The notes under the pieces: generated by a model | Database searches by the model: none | What the model saw: the letters and a program-made list of their open reading frames with translations, nothing else | Told to the model about the DNA's origin: nothing | In this document: in pieces, positions 22,609 to 30,790 of the stretch | Numbering within the stretch: position 1 is the stretch's first letter | Layout of the letters: each line of letters starts with the position of its first letter | Assembly (NCBI GenBank): GCA_029975435.1 | Contig: JARKPC010000033.1 | Coordinates: forward strand, 1 to 38,710 | Source: Propionivibrio sp. | GTDB taxonomy: Bacteria > Pseudomonadota > Gammaproteobacteria > Burkholderiales > Rhodocyclaceae | Direction: 5' to 3' | Length of the DNA stretch: 38,710 nt | Position numbers and translations under genes: made by a program

Positions 22609-23205
22609 TTACTTCTTCTTGTCAGCCGTGACGGTCAGGGCGACGGCTTCCACGTAAGTCGCTTCGACGAAATCCCCGACCTTGACGTTCTGTAGCTGCG
22701 CCGGGTCATTGATGTACAGTTCGACCGTGCGTTTCGGTCCGCGCAGAGTAATCGTCTGAGCCTTCGGGTTGACCGCAACCACGCTGGCCATGACGTGGAC
22801 CGTTTTTTCGACGGCCACGCCCGGTTTCTCGCCCGCCTTCGTCCGCGCGGCGTTCTCGCTGTCGACCCGTTTGACGCCGTCCGGCGCGGTCTTGCGCAGT
22901 TCCAGAGCCAGGGCTTGCGTGTAGGTCAGGGTGACGAGGTCACCGACCTTGATCTGGTTGAAATTTCGGGCCTCTTCGCCGAGCGTGAACACCACCTCGT
23001 ACCCGTTCGCGCCGACGACGACGACTCGCCTCGCCTTCTTGTCGATCGACTTGACTTTGCCCTGCAACTGCACGGCTTCGCTTATCGCCCCCGCGCCCGG
23101 CGCTTTTTCGGCAACCACGACGCCTTGTGGCTGGTTTTGCGCAAAGGCGGGAAGCGAGAAAGCCAGGACGGAGCTCGCCAGCAGGACGGTGACGCTTTTC
23201 TTCAT
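22609..23205 (-). CDS. Periplasmic protein with two similar beta-rich units, unknown function
   Basis: A 198-residue secreted protein. The signal peptide MKKSVTVLLASSVLAFSLPA ends at FAQ around residue 23. The mature part has two related units of about 58 residues, 45-103 and 136-192. Each runs from a VxxxGxV-like strand through a VGD-(L/F)-V turn to TYTQALALEL or TYVEAVALTV. KVGDLVTLTYTQALAL and KVGDFVEATYVEAVAL align closely, indicating internal duplication. The pattern suggests small OB-like beta barrels. It lies downstream of mipA on the same strand, 117 bases away, with a strong hairpin between. I do not recognise a characterised function. Confidence 0.85.
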   Translation of the reverse strand: MKKSVTVLLASSVLAFSLPAFAQNQPQGVVVAEKAPGAGAISEAVQLQGKVKSIDKKARRVVVVGANGYEVVFTLGEEARNFNQIKVGDLVTLTYTQALALELRKTAPDGVKRVDSENAARTKAGEKPGVAVEKTVHVMASVVAVNPKAQTITLRGPKRTVELYINDPAQLQNVKVGDFVEATYVEAVALTVTADKKK

Positions 23206-23280
23206 GATCGTTTCCTTCTGTTTGTAAAAATATGAGCGTTGAAATTCTGCAGATGTTTCAGGCCGCCTTCGCGTTGATCA

Positions 23281-23314
23281 GGTCCCCCTGTGCGTCAGGA
23301 GCGGCAGGGGGACC
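23281..23314. terminator. Ten-base-pair hairpin downstream of mipA
   Basis: GGTCCCCCTG (23281-23290) pairs perfectly with CAGGGGGACC (23305-23314) around a 14-base loop, 8 bases past the mipA stop. There is no T-run, so it is either a weak or factor-assisted terminator or a stabilising 3' structure. Confidence 0.6.
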
Positions 23315-23322
23315 GCCGCAGA

Positions 23323-24147
23323 CTAGAACATATAGGAAATGGCGCCGCCGGCAATCCACTGATCCGATTTTCCGCGTTCCGAAACGATGGGACTGTCCTT
23401 GGCATCACCCTGAAGCTTTTCGTAGCGTCCGCCGGCGGACAGGAGCCATTGCTTGTTCATCATCCAGGAGATGCCGAACGGAATGTTGACCCCGATCAAG
23501 CCGCCGGACGCGTCATATTTCTGTCCGGCGAGTGATGGGAACAGAGCGATGTCATGCGCACTGGTCACGCCATAGTAGGTTCTGGCGAACTTGTCGTTGC
23601 CAAACGTGGACCCCAATCCGATATTGGCGATGAGCTTTTCACTCAATGGTTGAAAGTACATCATGCGCAAGTGGGCAACCGTTCCGTTGCTGCTGCCCGC
23701 GACGTCGCCCGTGAAGGTCATCTGATGCATTGGCGTGTTGCTCAACTTGAGCCGGTATTGCACAAACGCCCCGGCTTCGACCTTGGCGTCGATTTCGTCC
23801 ATCTGTTTGACGATCTTGTCCTCGACGTCGCTGTCGCGCTTGCCTCGATAGTTGAGCATCGGTCCGGCACGCCAGGCCGAATCGTTGACCAGGTTCAGCG
23901 TTGCCGTCGGTCCGAGCCACAGGAAATAGCGCTCCGAGTTCTGAAACTGGTAGCGCACGACCGGCCCGGCTGCGCCGGTGGTGTCGTTGGAGCCGCTGTA
24001 GTCGGGCGCTGCACCGATCGCGAGGCCAACCAGATTGACGTTCATGTCCTCGATAGGAGGCTCAAAGAATTGTGCGTTGGCAGCGGGGGCAGCAAACGTC
24101 GCCATCAGGGCGACGGCAACAACATGCTTGGAATGCTTCAATGTCAT
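23323..24147 (-). CDS. MipA/OmpV family outer-membrane protein
   Basis: A 274-residue outer-membrane beta-barrel protein of the PF06629 family. It begins MTLKHSKHVVAVALMATFAA, with signal-peptide cleavage near ANAQF. The mature start resembles the family: NLVGLAIGAAPDYSGSND followed by GPVVRYQF. Alternating beta strands end with the canonical terminal aromatic, GGAISYMF. Family members scaffold murein enzymes (MipA) or serve as immunogenic porin-like proteins (OmpV); which applies is unknown. The frame continues upstream of the ATG at 24147 without family character. Two palindromes lie 120-190 bases upstream. Confidence 0.88.
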   Translation of the reverse strand: MTLKHSKHVVAVALMATFAAPAANAQFFEPPIEDMNVNLVGLAIGAAPDYSGSNDTTGAAGPVVRYQFQNSERYFLWLGPTATLNLVNDSAWRAGPMLNYRGKRDSDVEDKIVKQMDEIDAKVEAGAFVQYRLKLSNTPMHQMTFTGDVAGSSNGTVAHLRMMYFQPLSEKLIANIGLGSTFGNDKFARTYYGVTSAHDIALFPSLAGQKYDASGGLIGVNIPFGISWMMNKQWLLSAGGRYEKLQGDAKDSPIVSERGKSDQWIAGGAISYMF

Positions 24148-24266
24148 GATTCGATCCTTCCTGGAGGAAAAAGTCTCTCGTGCAGACCGGCAGCCTGCAT
24201 TAAGCTCGCCGGAGGCATACCGGCTGATACTACGCCCATATACAGAGCAGCGGTAGCGTCGTTCGC

Positions 24267-24290
24267 CCTTTCGCGCCATGGTGCGAAAGG
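24267..24290. promoter_or_regulatory. 24-base near-perfect palindrome upstream of mipA
   Basis: CCTTTCGC (24267-24274) mirrors GCGAAAGG (24283-24290), and the centre CCATGG is itself palindromic, leaving a single G-T pair imperfect in the whole 24 bases. It is 120 bases before the mipA start in the 382-base gap 24148-24529, which otherwise shows no gene. A dimeric repressor or activator site is likely, though no regulator gene is adjacent. Confidence 0.4.
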
Positions 24291-24320
24291 TTTCGGACGA
24301 GGTCTTGCCTTTCTCGGAGG

Positions 24321-24334
24321 GGCGGTCGACCGCC
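24321..24334. promoter_or_regulatory. 14-base perfect palindrome in the mipA/AI-2E gap
   Basis: GGCGGTCGACCGCC (24321-24334) is a perfect palindrome about 175 bases upstream of mipA and about 200 bases beyond the end of the AI-2E family gene. It could be an operator half of a composite site with the neighbouring 24-base palindrome. GC-rich palindromes can also occur by chance in this DNA. Confidence 0.25.
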
Positions 24335-24529
24335 GTCGCACTTTGAAAAAGTCCGAGATTGCCGTCACGCGCGCGCAGTGACCGCCGATCGGTGGAGGGG
24401 GGCGATGAGGATCAGGCGATCCGGCCCGACGCTCTCATGGCCCATCAACGGCAAGGCGATTGCGCGGGCTGCGCCGTTGGCTTCCCGACCTGTCGCTTCC
24501 CGGTCAGCAGCGTCAAGCGGTCTGCATGT

Positions 24530-25660
24530 TCAACCGGTTGTTTCCGGCTCGTGATCGGGGTTTACGGGTGTGTTGTCCGGATTGTTCTCCACCCAGTGCA
24601 TGAAGATCTGATACCCCAGTGCCAGAACCACTGCGCCGACGAACATGCCGAGGATGCCTCCCGTCCCCATGCCGCCGAGCGCACCCAGCAAGATGACCGG
24701 CATGGGGGCGTCTACGCCTCGTCCCAGCATCAACGGTTTCAGAACGTTATCCACCATGCCCGCGACGATCAGCAGCAGTGTGTAGGCAATGGCCGCTCCG
24801 GTGCCCTGGCCGCTCCAGCCCCAGATCCAGATGATCGCAGGCAGCGTAATGATGGCCGCGGGCACCTGGGCGATGCCAAGCACAAGCATCACTGCGGCCA
24901 GTGCGCTGGCCCATGGCACGCCGGCCACAAGCAGCGCCAGGCCGATGGCGATGGCCTGGATGAAGGCCACGCCGATAACCCCCTGCGCTACGGCGCGGAT
25001 GGTCGCTGTAGTCAGGACGACAAACTCGGCCCCCCGCGCGCGGCCGACGATCCGGTCGAAGATCGCACGGCTGGCACGATCACCCCCGCGACCGTAGGAC
25101 ATGATAATTCCGGCCACGCCGAAGGCTGCGATGAACATCAGCAGGCCGCCTCCAATGCCGGCGACGGCGTTCAAGGTCGATTTGAGCAGATCGGCGATCT
25201 GGGGGCGCATGCCGGCTATCGCCGAGGGCAGGTCGGCATACGCGTTCTGCCAGAATGCGTGAATTCTCTTGCCGATGATCGGCCAGTCTTCGACCCCGGG
25301 ATAGGGTGGCGGTACGGCGATCTGGCCGGCCTGTACCTTTTGCACCAGAGCCTGTACCGATTCACCCAGTGAATTCATCAACACGGCGACCGGTGTCACT
25401 ATCAGCGCCATGGCAATCAGTACCAGTACAGTCGCGGCCAGGCCCTGCCTGTCGCCCAATCGCTTCGCGAGGTATTGATGCAACGGGTACATGGTGACCG
25501 CCATGATCAGCGCCCATACCATCAGGCTGACGAATGGCGACAGGATCTGATAGCACAGCAAAACCAGGCCGAGAACCAGGCCGGCGCGAATGAGTACGTC
25601 CATCAGGCAGGACGCCGCCCGCTGTTCGAGTTCGGAATTGAGCTTGAAGTTTGAGTTCAT
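24530..25660 (-). CDS. AI-2E family transporter (PF01594)
   Basis: A 376-residue inner-membrane protein of the AI-2E family, with about eight hydrophobic segments. Characteristic stretches are FVSLMVWALIMAVTMYPLHQYLAKRLGDRQGLAA near residues 47-80, a central soluble part, AVAQGVIGVAFIQAIAIGLALLVAG and, near the end, MPVILLGALGGMGTGGILGMFVGAVVLALGYQIF. Members include TqsA and Na+/H+ antiporter-like proteins, so autoinducer-2 export is only one possibility. It is monocistronic; the divergent neighbour is a small membrane-protein gene at 25930. Confidence 0.9.
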   Translation of the reverse strand: MNSNFKLNSELEQRAASCLMDVLIRAGLVLGLVLLCYQILSPFVSLMVWALIMAVTMYPLHQYLAKRLGDRQGLAATVLVLIAMALIVTPVAVLMNSLGESVQALVQKVQAGQIAVPPPYPGVEDWPIIGKRIHAFWQNAYADLPSAIAGMRPQIADLLKSTLNAVAGIGGGLLMFIAAFGVAGIIMSYGRGGDRASRAIFDRIVGRARGAEFVVLTTATIRAVAQGVIGVAFIQAIAIGLALLVAGVPWASALAAVMLVLGIAQVPAAIITLPAIIWIWGWSGQGTGAAIAYTLLLIVAGMVDNVLKPLMLGRGVDAPMPVILLGALGGMGTGGILGMFVGAVVLALGYQIFMHWVENNPDNTPVNPDHEPETTG

Positions 25661-25929
25661 GGAGGGATACCTGGAGAAGAGAGTCTGTGTTTTTCGTTAT
25701 CGGGGAAACGTTTGCCCCCTATCAGACTAGTGCATCTCCTGCAGCGGGGCTACCGCCGTTGGCTGCTTGCCTTTCCCTGCCGCGCCGAGTCTTTCCATGC
25801 CCCTTGATGGCTGACGGGCATGAGTGCGATCCCTTACAGACGACCTCTTTAATGGGAACTATGATTTGCAAGTGTAAACGCCGTGTCGCGTTGGCTTTCG
25901 CGGACTGCGGTTTGCCGAAGGAATCCGCA

Positions 25930-26124
25930 ATGTCTTTCAATACGTCTTTTGTCATGTCCCATTTGCCCATTATCGGAGCGGTCGTCACGTTTGTGGTGTT
26001 TTTCCTGCTCATGCGCTTATGCATTCGCAAGATTGACCAAGAAGAAGAGCAGGCAGAGCAGGCCGATTGGTGGGACGACGAAGAAGTGTCGGCAGAACAT
26101 CTCATTTCAAAACCGCCGGCATGA
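25930..26124 (+). CDS. Small single-pass membrane protein, 64 residues, unknown
   Basis: ATG at 25930 with AAGGA about eight bases upstream. The protein has one hydrophobic helix at residues about 11-31 (LPIIGAVVTFVVFFLLMRLC), a short basic stop-transfer RK, and a strongly acidic tail with EEEQAEQADWWDDEEVSAEH. The topology is probably N-out, C-in. It is divergent from the AI-2E family gene and convergent with the sensor kinase gene. An in-frame extension upstream is without coding character. Composition and the ribosome-binding site support a real gene; I recognise no family. Confidence 0.65.
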   Translation: MSFNTSFVMSHLPIIGAVVTFVVFFLLMRLCIRKIDQEEEQAEQADWWDDEEVSAEHLISKPPA

Positions 26125-26200
26125 ATGGCGCAGGGGTTTCAGGATGCAATGCGGGCCATGGGCTCGAAGTTGTCTTGAAATTCAGGAGCGTTTGCGTGCA

Positions 26201-26215
26201 ATTGCCAAAGGCAAT
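26201..26215 (+). terminator. Small hairpin after the 64-residue gene
   Basis: ATTGCC (26201-26206) pairs with GGCAAT (26210-26215) around an AAA loop, followed by GCTTTG. It lies between convergent genes. The T-run is short, so termination efficiency is uncertain. Confidence 0.4.
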
Positions 26216-26239
26216 GCTTTGAACGGACAAGGAGGAAGG

Positions 26240-27640
26240 CTACTCGGCCGCCGCTGAAAACGTGACCAGCACGTCCAGGCCACCTGTTTTTCCTTCGTGA
26301 ATTGTGTTGTTCAGAGCGATTTGGCCGTTGAGCGAAGTCACGATTTCCCGAGAGATGGCCAGGCCGAGTCCGCTTCCGGGAGTCGAGAAACTGGTCGAGA
26401 AAGGTTCAAAAACCTGGCCGAGTTGCTCGGCGGGCAATCCGCCTCCGGTATCCCATACCAGAAGGGTCATCCTGTCTTGCTCCCGACGGACCCGAATGCC
26501 GAGTTTCTGGCCGGGAGGGGTGTGCCGGATGGCGTTGTTGAGCAGGTTGCGTATGAGTTCGCCAACCAGCCAGGCATCTCCCTGTATCTGTCCATCCGTG
26601 GTTTCGATTTCAAAATCGAGATTCTTGTCGGCGATCAGGGGCGAAAGTTCGATTGCTGCCTCGCGGGCCAGTTTGTCGACGTGGCAGCGTTCCAGCAAGC
26701 CTTGGCTGCGCCGTTGCTCGATCTTGGCCATGAGCAGCATCTGGTTGGCGAGCGTGATTGTGCGTTCCACCGTGCTAGACATTTCCCGCAGTACCATGTC
26801 GCTCGGCGCGTCGCCGCGCAAGCCCGATTGCAACTGCGTCTTCAGCACGGCCAGCGGCGTGCGCAACTGGTGCGAAGCATTGGCGATGAAGCGTTTCTGG
26901 TGATTGATGAGCAGGGACAGGCGCTCCATCAACTTGTTCAGCGCCTGGGTTACGGTATCCAGTTCCACCAGGTGTGGCTGTAGCTTGAGTTGTGAAAGGT
27001 CGTCGGCCGACCGGCAGTCCAGTTCGGCGCGCAACTGATCCAGGGGTTTGAGCGCCTTGGAAACAGCGATGTAAACCGCCAGGCAGGCGGCGATAATCAG
27101 GATGCCTTGCCGGAACAGCGTATTGCTCAGGATGTCGCGGGCGGCCTCCTGGCGAATTTTCATCGGTTCGGCCACCTGGATGACGACGGTCCCCGACTCG
27201 TCGTTGGAAAAGACTGGCTGGAACAGAACGGCGACGCGGACGGCTTCGCCGCGGAATATGTCCTCGTAAAACTGCACCACTGCCGGGTACGCGGTGTTTT
27301 TCGGCAGTGCTCCGTCATACACGGGGAAATCCTCGTCGCCGGAAACGAGTTCGCCGCCGACGCTGCTCACGCGGTAGAAATAGCGGCCTGACTGGTCCGT
27401 CTCGTAGATCTCGAACAGGGCGAGCGGCAGCGACAATTGGTAGCGGCCGTTCTCATAGCGCACCGAGTCGCCGACCGCATGCGTGGTTGCCAGCAGGGTA
27501 CGGTCGTACGCGATATTCACCGAGTGCAGAGCGCTCCGGTATAAAAAATAGGTGTCGATGACCAGGATGACGAACAGCGGCACGGTGATCCACGCCAGCA
27601 CGTAACTGCGCGCGGAAAACCGCTTCCACGGGAGGAGCAT
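26240..27640 (-). CDS. Two-component sensor histidine kinase, TctE/QseC-like
   Basis: A 466-residue membrane kinase. A first transmembrane helix lies at residues about 14-34. A periplasmic 2CSK_N-type sensor domain follows at about 36-172 and a second helix at about 178-196. The dimerisation domain carries the phospho-accepting His257 in ANASHQLRTPL. The ATPase domain has NLLNNAIRHTP (N box), VWDTGGGLP (G1) and GSGLGLAISREIV (G2). The partner response regulator gene ends 2 bases before this start. TctE-type kinases classically sense tricarboxylates. Here the system is divergent from a phosphonate-type ABC operon, which suggests a different signal. Confidence 0.92.
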   Translation of the reverse strand: MLLPWKRFSARSYVLAWITVPLFVILVIDTYFLYRSALHSVNIAYDRTLLATTHAVGDSVRYENGRYQLSLPLALFEIYETDQSGRYFYRVSSVGGELVSGDEDFPVYDGALPKNTAYPAVVQFYEDIFRGEAVRVAVLFQPVFSNDESGTVVIQVAEPMKIRQEAARDILSNTLFRQGILIIAACLAVYIAVSKALKPLDQLRAELDCRSADDLSQLKLQPHLVELDTVTQALNKLMERLSLLINHQKRFIANASHQLRTPLAVLKTQLQSGLRGDAPSDMVLREMSSTVERTITLANQMLLMAKIEQRRSQGLLERCHVDKLAREAAIELSPLIADKNLDFEIETTDGQIQGDAWLVGELIRNLLNNAIRHTPPGQKLGIRVRREQDRMTLLVWDTGGGLPAEQLGQVFEPFSTSFSTPGSGLGLAISREIVTSLNGQIALNNTIHEGKTGGLDVLVTFSAAAE

Positions 27641-27642
27641 GG

Positions 27643-28338
27643 CTAGGACTCTTTCGGCGTTTCCACCGGTGCGGTCTCTTCGCGCAAGAGGTAGCCCAGG
27701 CCGCGCAGGGTCATCAGCACGGTTCTGGTTCCGGCCAGTTTCTTGCGCAGGCGGTGCGCAACGACCTCGATGGCCTCGAAGTGCACATTCTCTTCGTCGG
27801 AGAATACGACCCGGAACAGGCGTTCCTTGGTCACGGCGTGGCCGGGCTTGGCAATCAGCGCCTGCAGCATGGCCTGTTCGCGCGGGGTCAGTTCCAGCGG
27901 ATCGTCTTCGATGTAGAACGCGCCGGACTCGCGTTCGAAGCGCAGGTCGCCGCAGCGGATGGTCTTTTCCTCGTGGCCGTGGATGCGTCTCGACAGAGCG
28001 CGGATCCGTGCTTCGAGTTCGTCGAGGTCGAACGGCTTGGACAGGTAGTCATCGCCGCCGGCATTGAGCCCGGCAATCCGGTCGCCGACTGAAGAACGGG
28101 CGGTGAGGATCAGCACCGGCGTGTCGATGCCCGCGTTGCGCATGCGCTGCAGCAGGTGCAGGCCGTCCTCGCCGGGGATGTTCAGGTCGAGAATGATGAT
28201 GTCGTGGACGTTCTGGCGTATGGCCTGGAAGGCTTTCAGGCCGTCAAAGCAGGGGGTGGCGGTGAATCCCCGCCTTTCGAGCGCGCGCACCAGCGCCCGG
28301 GACAGGTCAGGGTCGTCTTCGACAACGAGAATTTTCAT
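27643..28338 (-). CDS. OmpR/PhoB-family response regulator, TctD/QseB-like
   Basis: A 231-residue DNA-binding response regulator. The receiver domain starts MKILVVEDDPDLSRAL, with acidic pocket residues Glu7-Asp8-Asp9, phosphorylated Asp51 in IILDLNIPGEDG, and the switch and Lys region ILTARSSVGDRIAGLNAGGDDYLSKPFDL. The C-terminal winged helix runs from about residue 130 and includes LTPREQAMLQALIAKPGHAVTKERLF and VAHRLRKKL. It is the first gene of an operon with the sensor kinase. The start at 28338 faces the phnD1 gene across a 286-base gap, so it probably controls that transporter and itself. Confidence 0.94.
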   Translation of the reverse strand: MKILVVEDDPDLSRALVRALERRGFTATPCFDGLKAFQAIRQNVHDIIILDLNIPGEDGLHLLQRMRNAGIDTPVLILTARSSVGDRIAGLNAGGDDYLSKPFDLDELEARIRALSRRIHGHEEKTIRCGDLRFERESGAFYIEDDPLELTPREQAMLQALIAKPGHAVTKERLFRVVFSDEENVHFEAIEVVAHRLRKKLAGTRTVLMTLRGLGYLLREETAPVETPKES

Positions 28339-28624
28339 CGCTCGGCCAGCGTGTTCAAGGTGGAAATTCCGGTCAGCTTATAGCAGGCGGCGGCTTATGG
28401 AAAGGCGCGGGAAGGTATGGAACAGCTGGGCTTGCGCTTTGCTTGACAGCCACTTGAAAGCCAAGGGAAAGGCAATCGCAAGTCTCGCCAAGGGGAGCGC
28501 CGTCTTCGTTTTTTTTCGGCGATTACAATGATTTCTCGACAGGTCGCCAACGTCATTGGCAAGAGGGCGCTGCGACCGTGTTCATTGATGTGCCGTTTTG
28601 ACAAACAAGAAAATGAGGTCAAGC
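28339..28624. promoter_or_regulatory. Divergent control region between the response regulator and phnD1
   Basis: This 286-base gap holds no convincing gene. A consensus TTGACA (28443-28448) lacks a matching -10 at standard spacing. A TACAAT (28524-28529), about 100 bases before phnD1, may be the -10 box, preceded by a T8 tract (28509-28516) instead of a -35, which points to activator dependence. GAGG shortly before 28625 is the ribosome-binding site of phnD1. No clear Pho box is visible. Confidence 0.35.
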
Positions 28625-29659
28625 ATGCAGAGCTTTCCGGAAACAAAGAAAAGGAAAATCCTCGGTTGTGTATGTTTCGCCACGGCGTTGATGGCCGGCT
28701 CGGCCGCAATGGCTGACGACGCCTGCCCCAACAGAGGTGAGCTGGATATGGCGTATTGCGATGCCAACAAGGATCTGGTGGCCGATCCGCCGACCGATCC
28801 GAAGAAATTCCGCAATCCAGGCACGCTGGTTTTTTCTTTTACGCCGCTTGAAGACCCGTCGGTCTATGAGAAGGTGTTCGATCCCTTCATCAAGTACCTT
28901 TCACAATGTTCCGGAAAGAAGACGGTCTTCTTCTCGGTACAGTCGAATTCGGCACAGATCGAGGCGATGCGCTCGGGGCGCCTGCACCTGGCCTTCTTCT
29001 CGACCGGGACGACGAACTTCGCGGTCAACGTCGCGGGCGCCGTGCCTTTTGCGATCCGGGCCGACGACAAGGGGCCGCACGGCTTCAACCTGATCGTCAT
29101 TACGCGCAAGGATAGCCCGATCCAGAAAATTGCCGACCTGAAGGGCAAGAAGGTGGCGCATACCTCGCCTTCCTCGACCTCGGGGAACTCCGCACCGCGC
29201 GCATTGTTTCCCGGAATGGGGGTGACGCCGGAGAAGGATTACCAGGTGCTTTATTCGGGCAAGCACGACCAGTCGATCATGGGGGTGCTGTCCGGCGACT
29301 ACGATGCGGCGCCGGTGGCTTCGGACATTTTCCATCAGATGGCCAAACGCGGCGTGATCAAGGAGGACGATTTCCGCATCGTCTTCACCAGCGCCAAGTT
29401 CCCGGTGAATTCGCTGGCCTATGCGCACGACCTCGAGCCCGGCCTGCGCGACAAGGTGGTCAAGTGCGTCTATGACTACAAATTCGACAGCGAACTGTCG
29501 AAAGGCATGGAAGGCGCAACGCATTTCACGCCGATCACTTACCAGAAGGACTGGGCGATCGTGCGCCAGGTCGGCGAAACGGCGGGTGAAAGCTATGGCC
29601 GTGCGGGCTTTGAGAAGGAGCGGGCCAAGGAAGAAGCCGCCCGCGCCAAGAAACAATGA
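28625..29659 (+). CDS. phnD: Phosphonate/phosphite-type ABC transporter substrate-binding protein 1 (PhnD family)
   Basis: A 344-residue periplasmic binding protein (PF12974). A signal peptide ends near residue 30 (AAMADD). The mature N-terminus carries an extension of about 30 residues with Cys34 and Cys45 (CPNRGELDMAYCD) followed by DANKDLVADPPTDPKKF, present also in the second copy. The core has the PhnD pattern: FFSVQSNSAQIEAMRSGRLHLAFFS, then KGKKVAHTSPSSTSGN, with the Ser/Thr-rich anion loop, and GDYDAAPVASDIF. The start ATG at 28625 has GAGGT upstream. First gene of a five-gene transport operon; phosphonate, phosphite, phosphate or another oxyanion are all possible ligands. Confidence 0.9.
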   Translation: MQSFPETKKRKILGCVCFATALMAGSAAMADDACPNRGELDMAYCDANKDLVADPPTDPKKFRNPGTLVFSFTPLEDPSVYEKVFDPFIKYLSQCSGKKTVFFSVQSNSAQIEAMRSGRLHLAFFSTGTTNFAVNVAGAVPFAIRADDKGPHGFNLIVITRKDSPIQKIADLKGKKVAHTSPSSTSGNSAPRALFPGMGVTPEKDYQVLYSGKHDQSIMGVLSGDYDAAPVASDIFHQMAKRGVIKEDDFRIVFTSAKFPVNSLAYAHDLEPGLRDKVVKCVYDYKFDSELSKGMEGATHFTPITYQKDWAIVRQVGETAGESYGRAGFEKERAKEEAARAKKQ

Positions 29660-29662
29660 TCA

Positions 29663-29683
29663 GGCGATCGGTGCGCCGTCGCC
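29663..29683 (+). other. Intercistronic hairpin between the two binding-protein genes
   Basis: GGCGA (29663-29667) pairs with TCGCC (29679-29683) just after the phnD1 stop. Such structures often stabilise the upstream binding-protein message relative to downstream genes. The stem is short. Confidence 0.3.
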
Positions 29684-29729
29684 AAACCCATCCAGTGATG
29701 CATTTCTCGGTTGATACCAGGAGTTGAAA

Positions 29730-30740
29730 ATGAACATGAAATCAAGCCTTGCCGTGAAAAACTGCCTGTTCGGTCTCGCCCTGCTCGGTGCTGCCGGCGG
29801 TTCTCTCGTCCATGCGCAGGACAGTTGTCCGAACCGTGGGGAACTCGACGTCATGTACTGCGACGCCAACAACGATCTGGTCGCCGATCCGCCGACCGAC
29901 CCGAAGAAGTTCCGCGATCCCAATACGCTGGTATTTGCCTTCACTCCGGTGGAAGATCCATCGATCTACGAGAAGCTGTTCCAGCCGTTCATGGCCCATC
30001 TTTCGCAGTGCGTGGGCAAGAAGACGGTCTTCTTCGCCGTTCAGTCCAACTCTGCCGAAATCGAGGCCATGCGTTCGGGCCGCCTGCATCTGGCCGCGTT
30101 CTCGACCGGTCCGACCAACTTCGCGGTGAATATCGCCGGTGCCGTTCCCTTCGCCATCCGCGGCACGGCGAATGGGCCGGAGGGCGTTTCGATCCAGCTG
30201 ATCGTGCGCAAGGACAGTCCGTTCAAGAAGATCACCGACCTCAAGGGCAAGAAGGTGGCGCATACCTCGCCGTCCTCAAATTCGGGCAACCTGGCGCCGC
30301 GCGCGCTGTTCCCGGCGCTTGGGCTGACTCCCGAGAAGGATTACCAGGTCGTCTTTTCAGGCAAGCATGACCAGTCGGTTCTCGGCGTCAAGTCCGGCGA
30401 CTACGATGCGGCGCCGGTGGCCAGCGACGTGTTGCAGCACATGATCGAGCGCGGCGTGGTCAAGGCGGACGATTTCAACACGCTCTACGTCAGCGAAAAA
30501 TTCCCGACCGATTCCTATGCTTACGCGCATGATCTGGAGCCGAAACTGGTCGAGAAGATCAAGACTTGCTTCTTCGACTACAAGATCCCGCCGGAAATGG
30601 CCAAGGGCCTGGGCGGTGACCGATTCCTGCCGGCCAACTACAAGAAGGACTGGGAAATCGTGCGCAAGGTATCCCTCGCCGCCGGCCAGAACCTTGGCCG
30701 CAGCGGCTATGAAGCCGAGCAGAACAAGGCCAAGAAATAG
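29730..30740 (+). CDS. phnD: Phosphonate/phosphite-type ABC transporter substrate-binding protein 2 (PhnD family)
   Basis: A 336-residue paralogue of the preceding gene product, clearly a tandem duplicate. Long blocks are nearly identical, for example CPNRGELD, DLVADPPTDPKKF, KGKKVAHTSPSS and SGDYDAAPVASDV. The signal peptide ends near VHAQD (residue 30) and the Cys33/Cys44 pair is retained. Differences cluster in binding-cleft loops: GTTNFAVNVAG versus GPTNFAVNIAG, and ADDKGPHGFNLIVIT versus GTANGPEGVSIQLIV. The two copies may therefore differ in ligand or affinity. The start ATG at 29730 has AGGAG at good spacing. It is followed by phnC after 50 bases. Confidence 0.9.
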   Translation: MNMKSSLAVKNCLFGLALLGAAGGSLVHAQDSCPNRGELDVMYCDANNDLVADPPTDPKKFRDPNTLVFAFTPVEDPSIYEKLFQPFMAHLSQCVGKKTVFFAVQSNSAEIEAMRSGRLHLAAFSTGPTNFAVNIAGAVPFAIRGTANGPEGVSIQLIVRKDSPFKKITDLKGKKVAHTSPSSNSGNLAPRALFPALGLTPEKDYQVVFSGKHDQSVLGVKSGDYDAAPVASDVLQHMIERGVVKADDFNTLYVSEKFPTDSYAYAHDLEPKLVEKIKTCFFDYKIPPEMAKGLGGDRFLPANYKKDWEIVRKVSLAAGQNLGRSGYEAEQNKAKK

Positions 30741-30790
30741 GTTTGTCGTTGCGTCACAGACGGGCGTTTTCTTGAGAAAGGTTGTACAGC

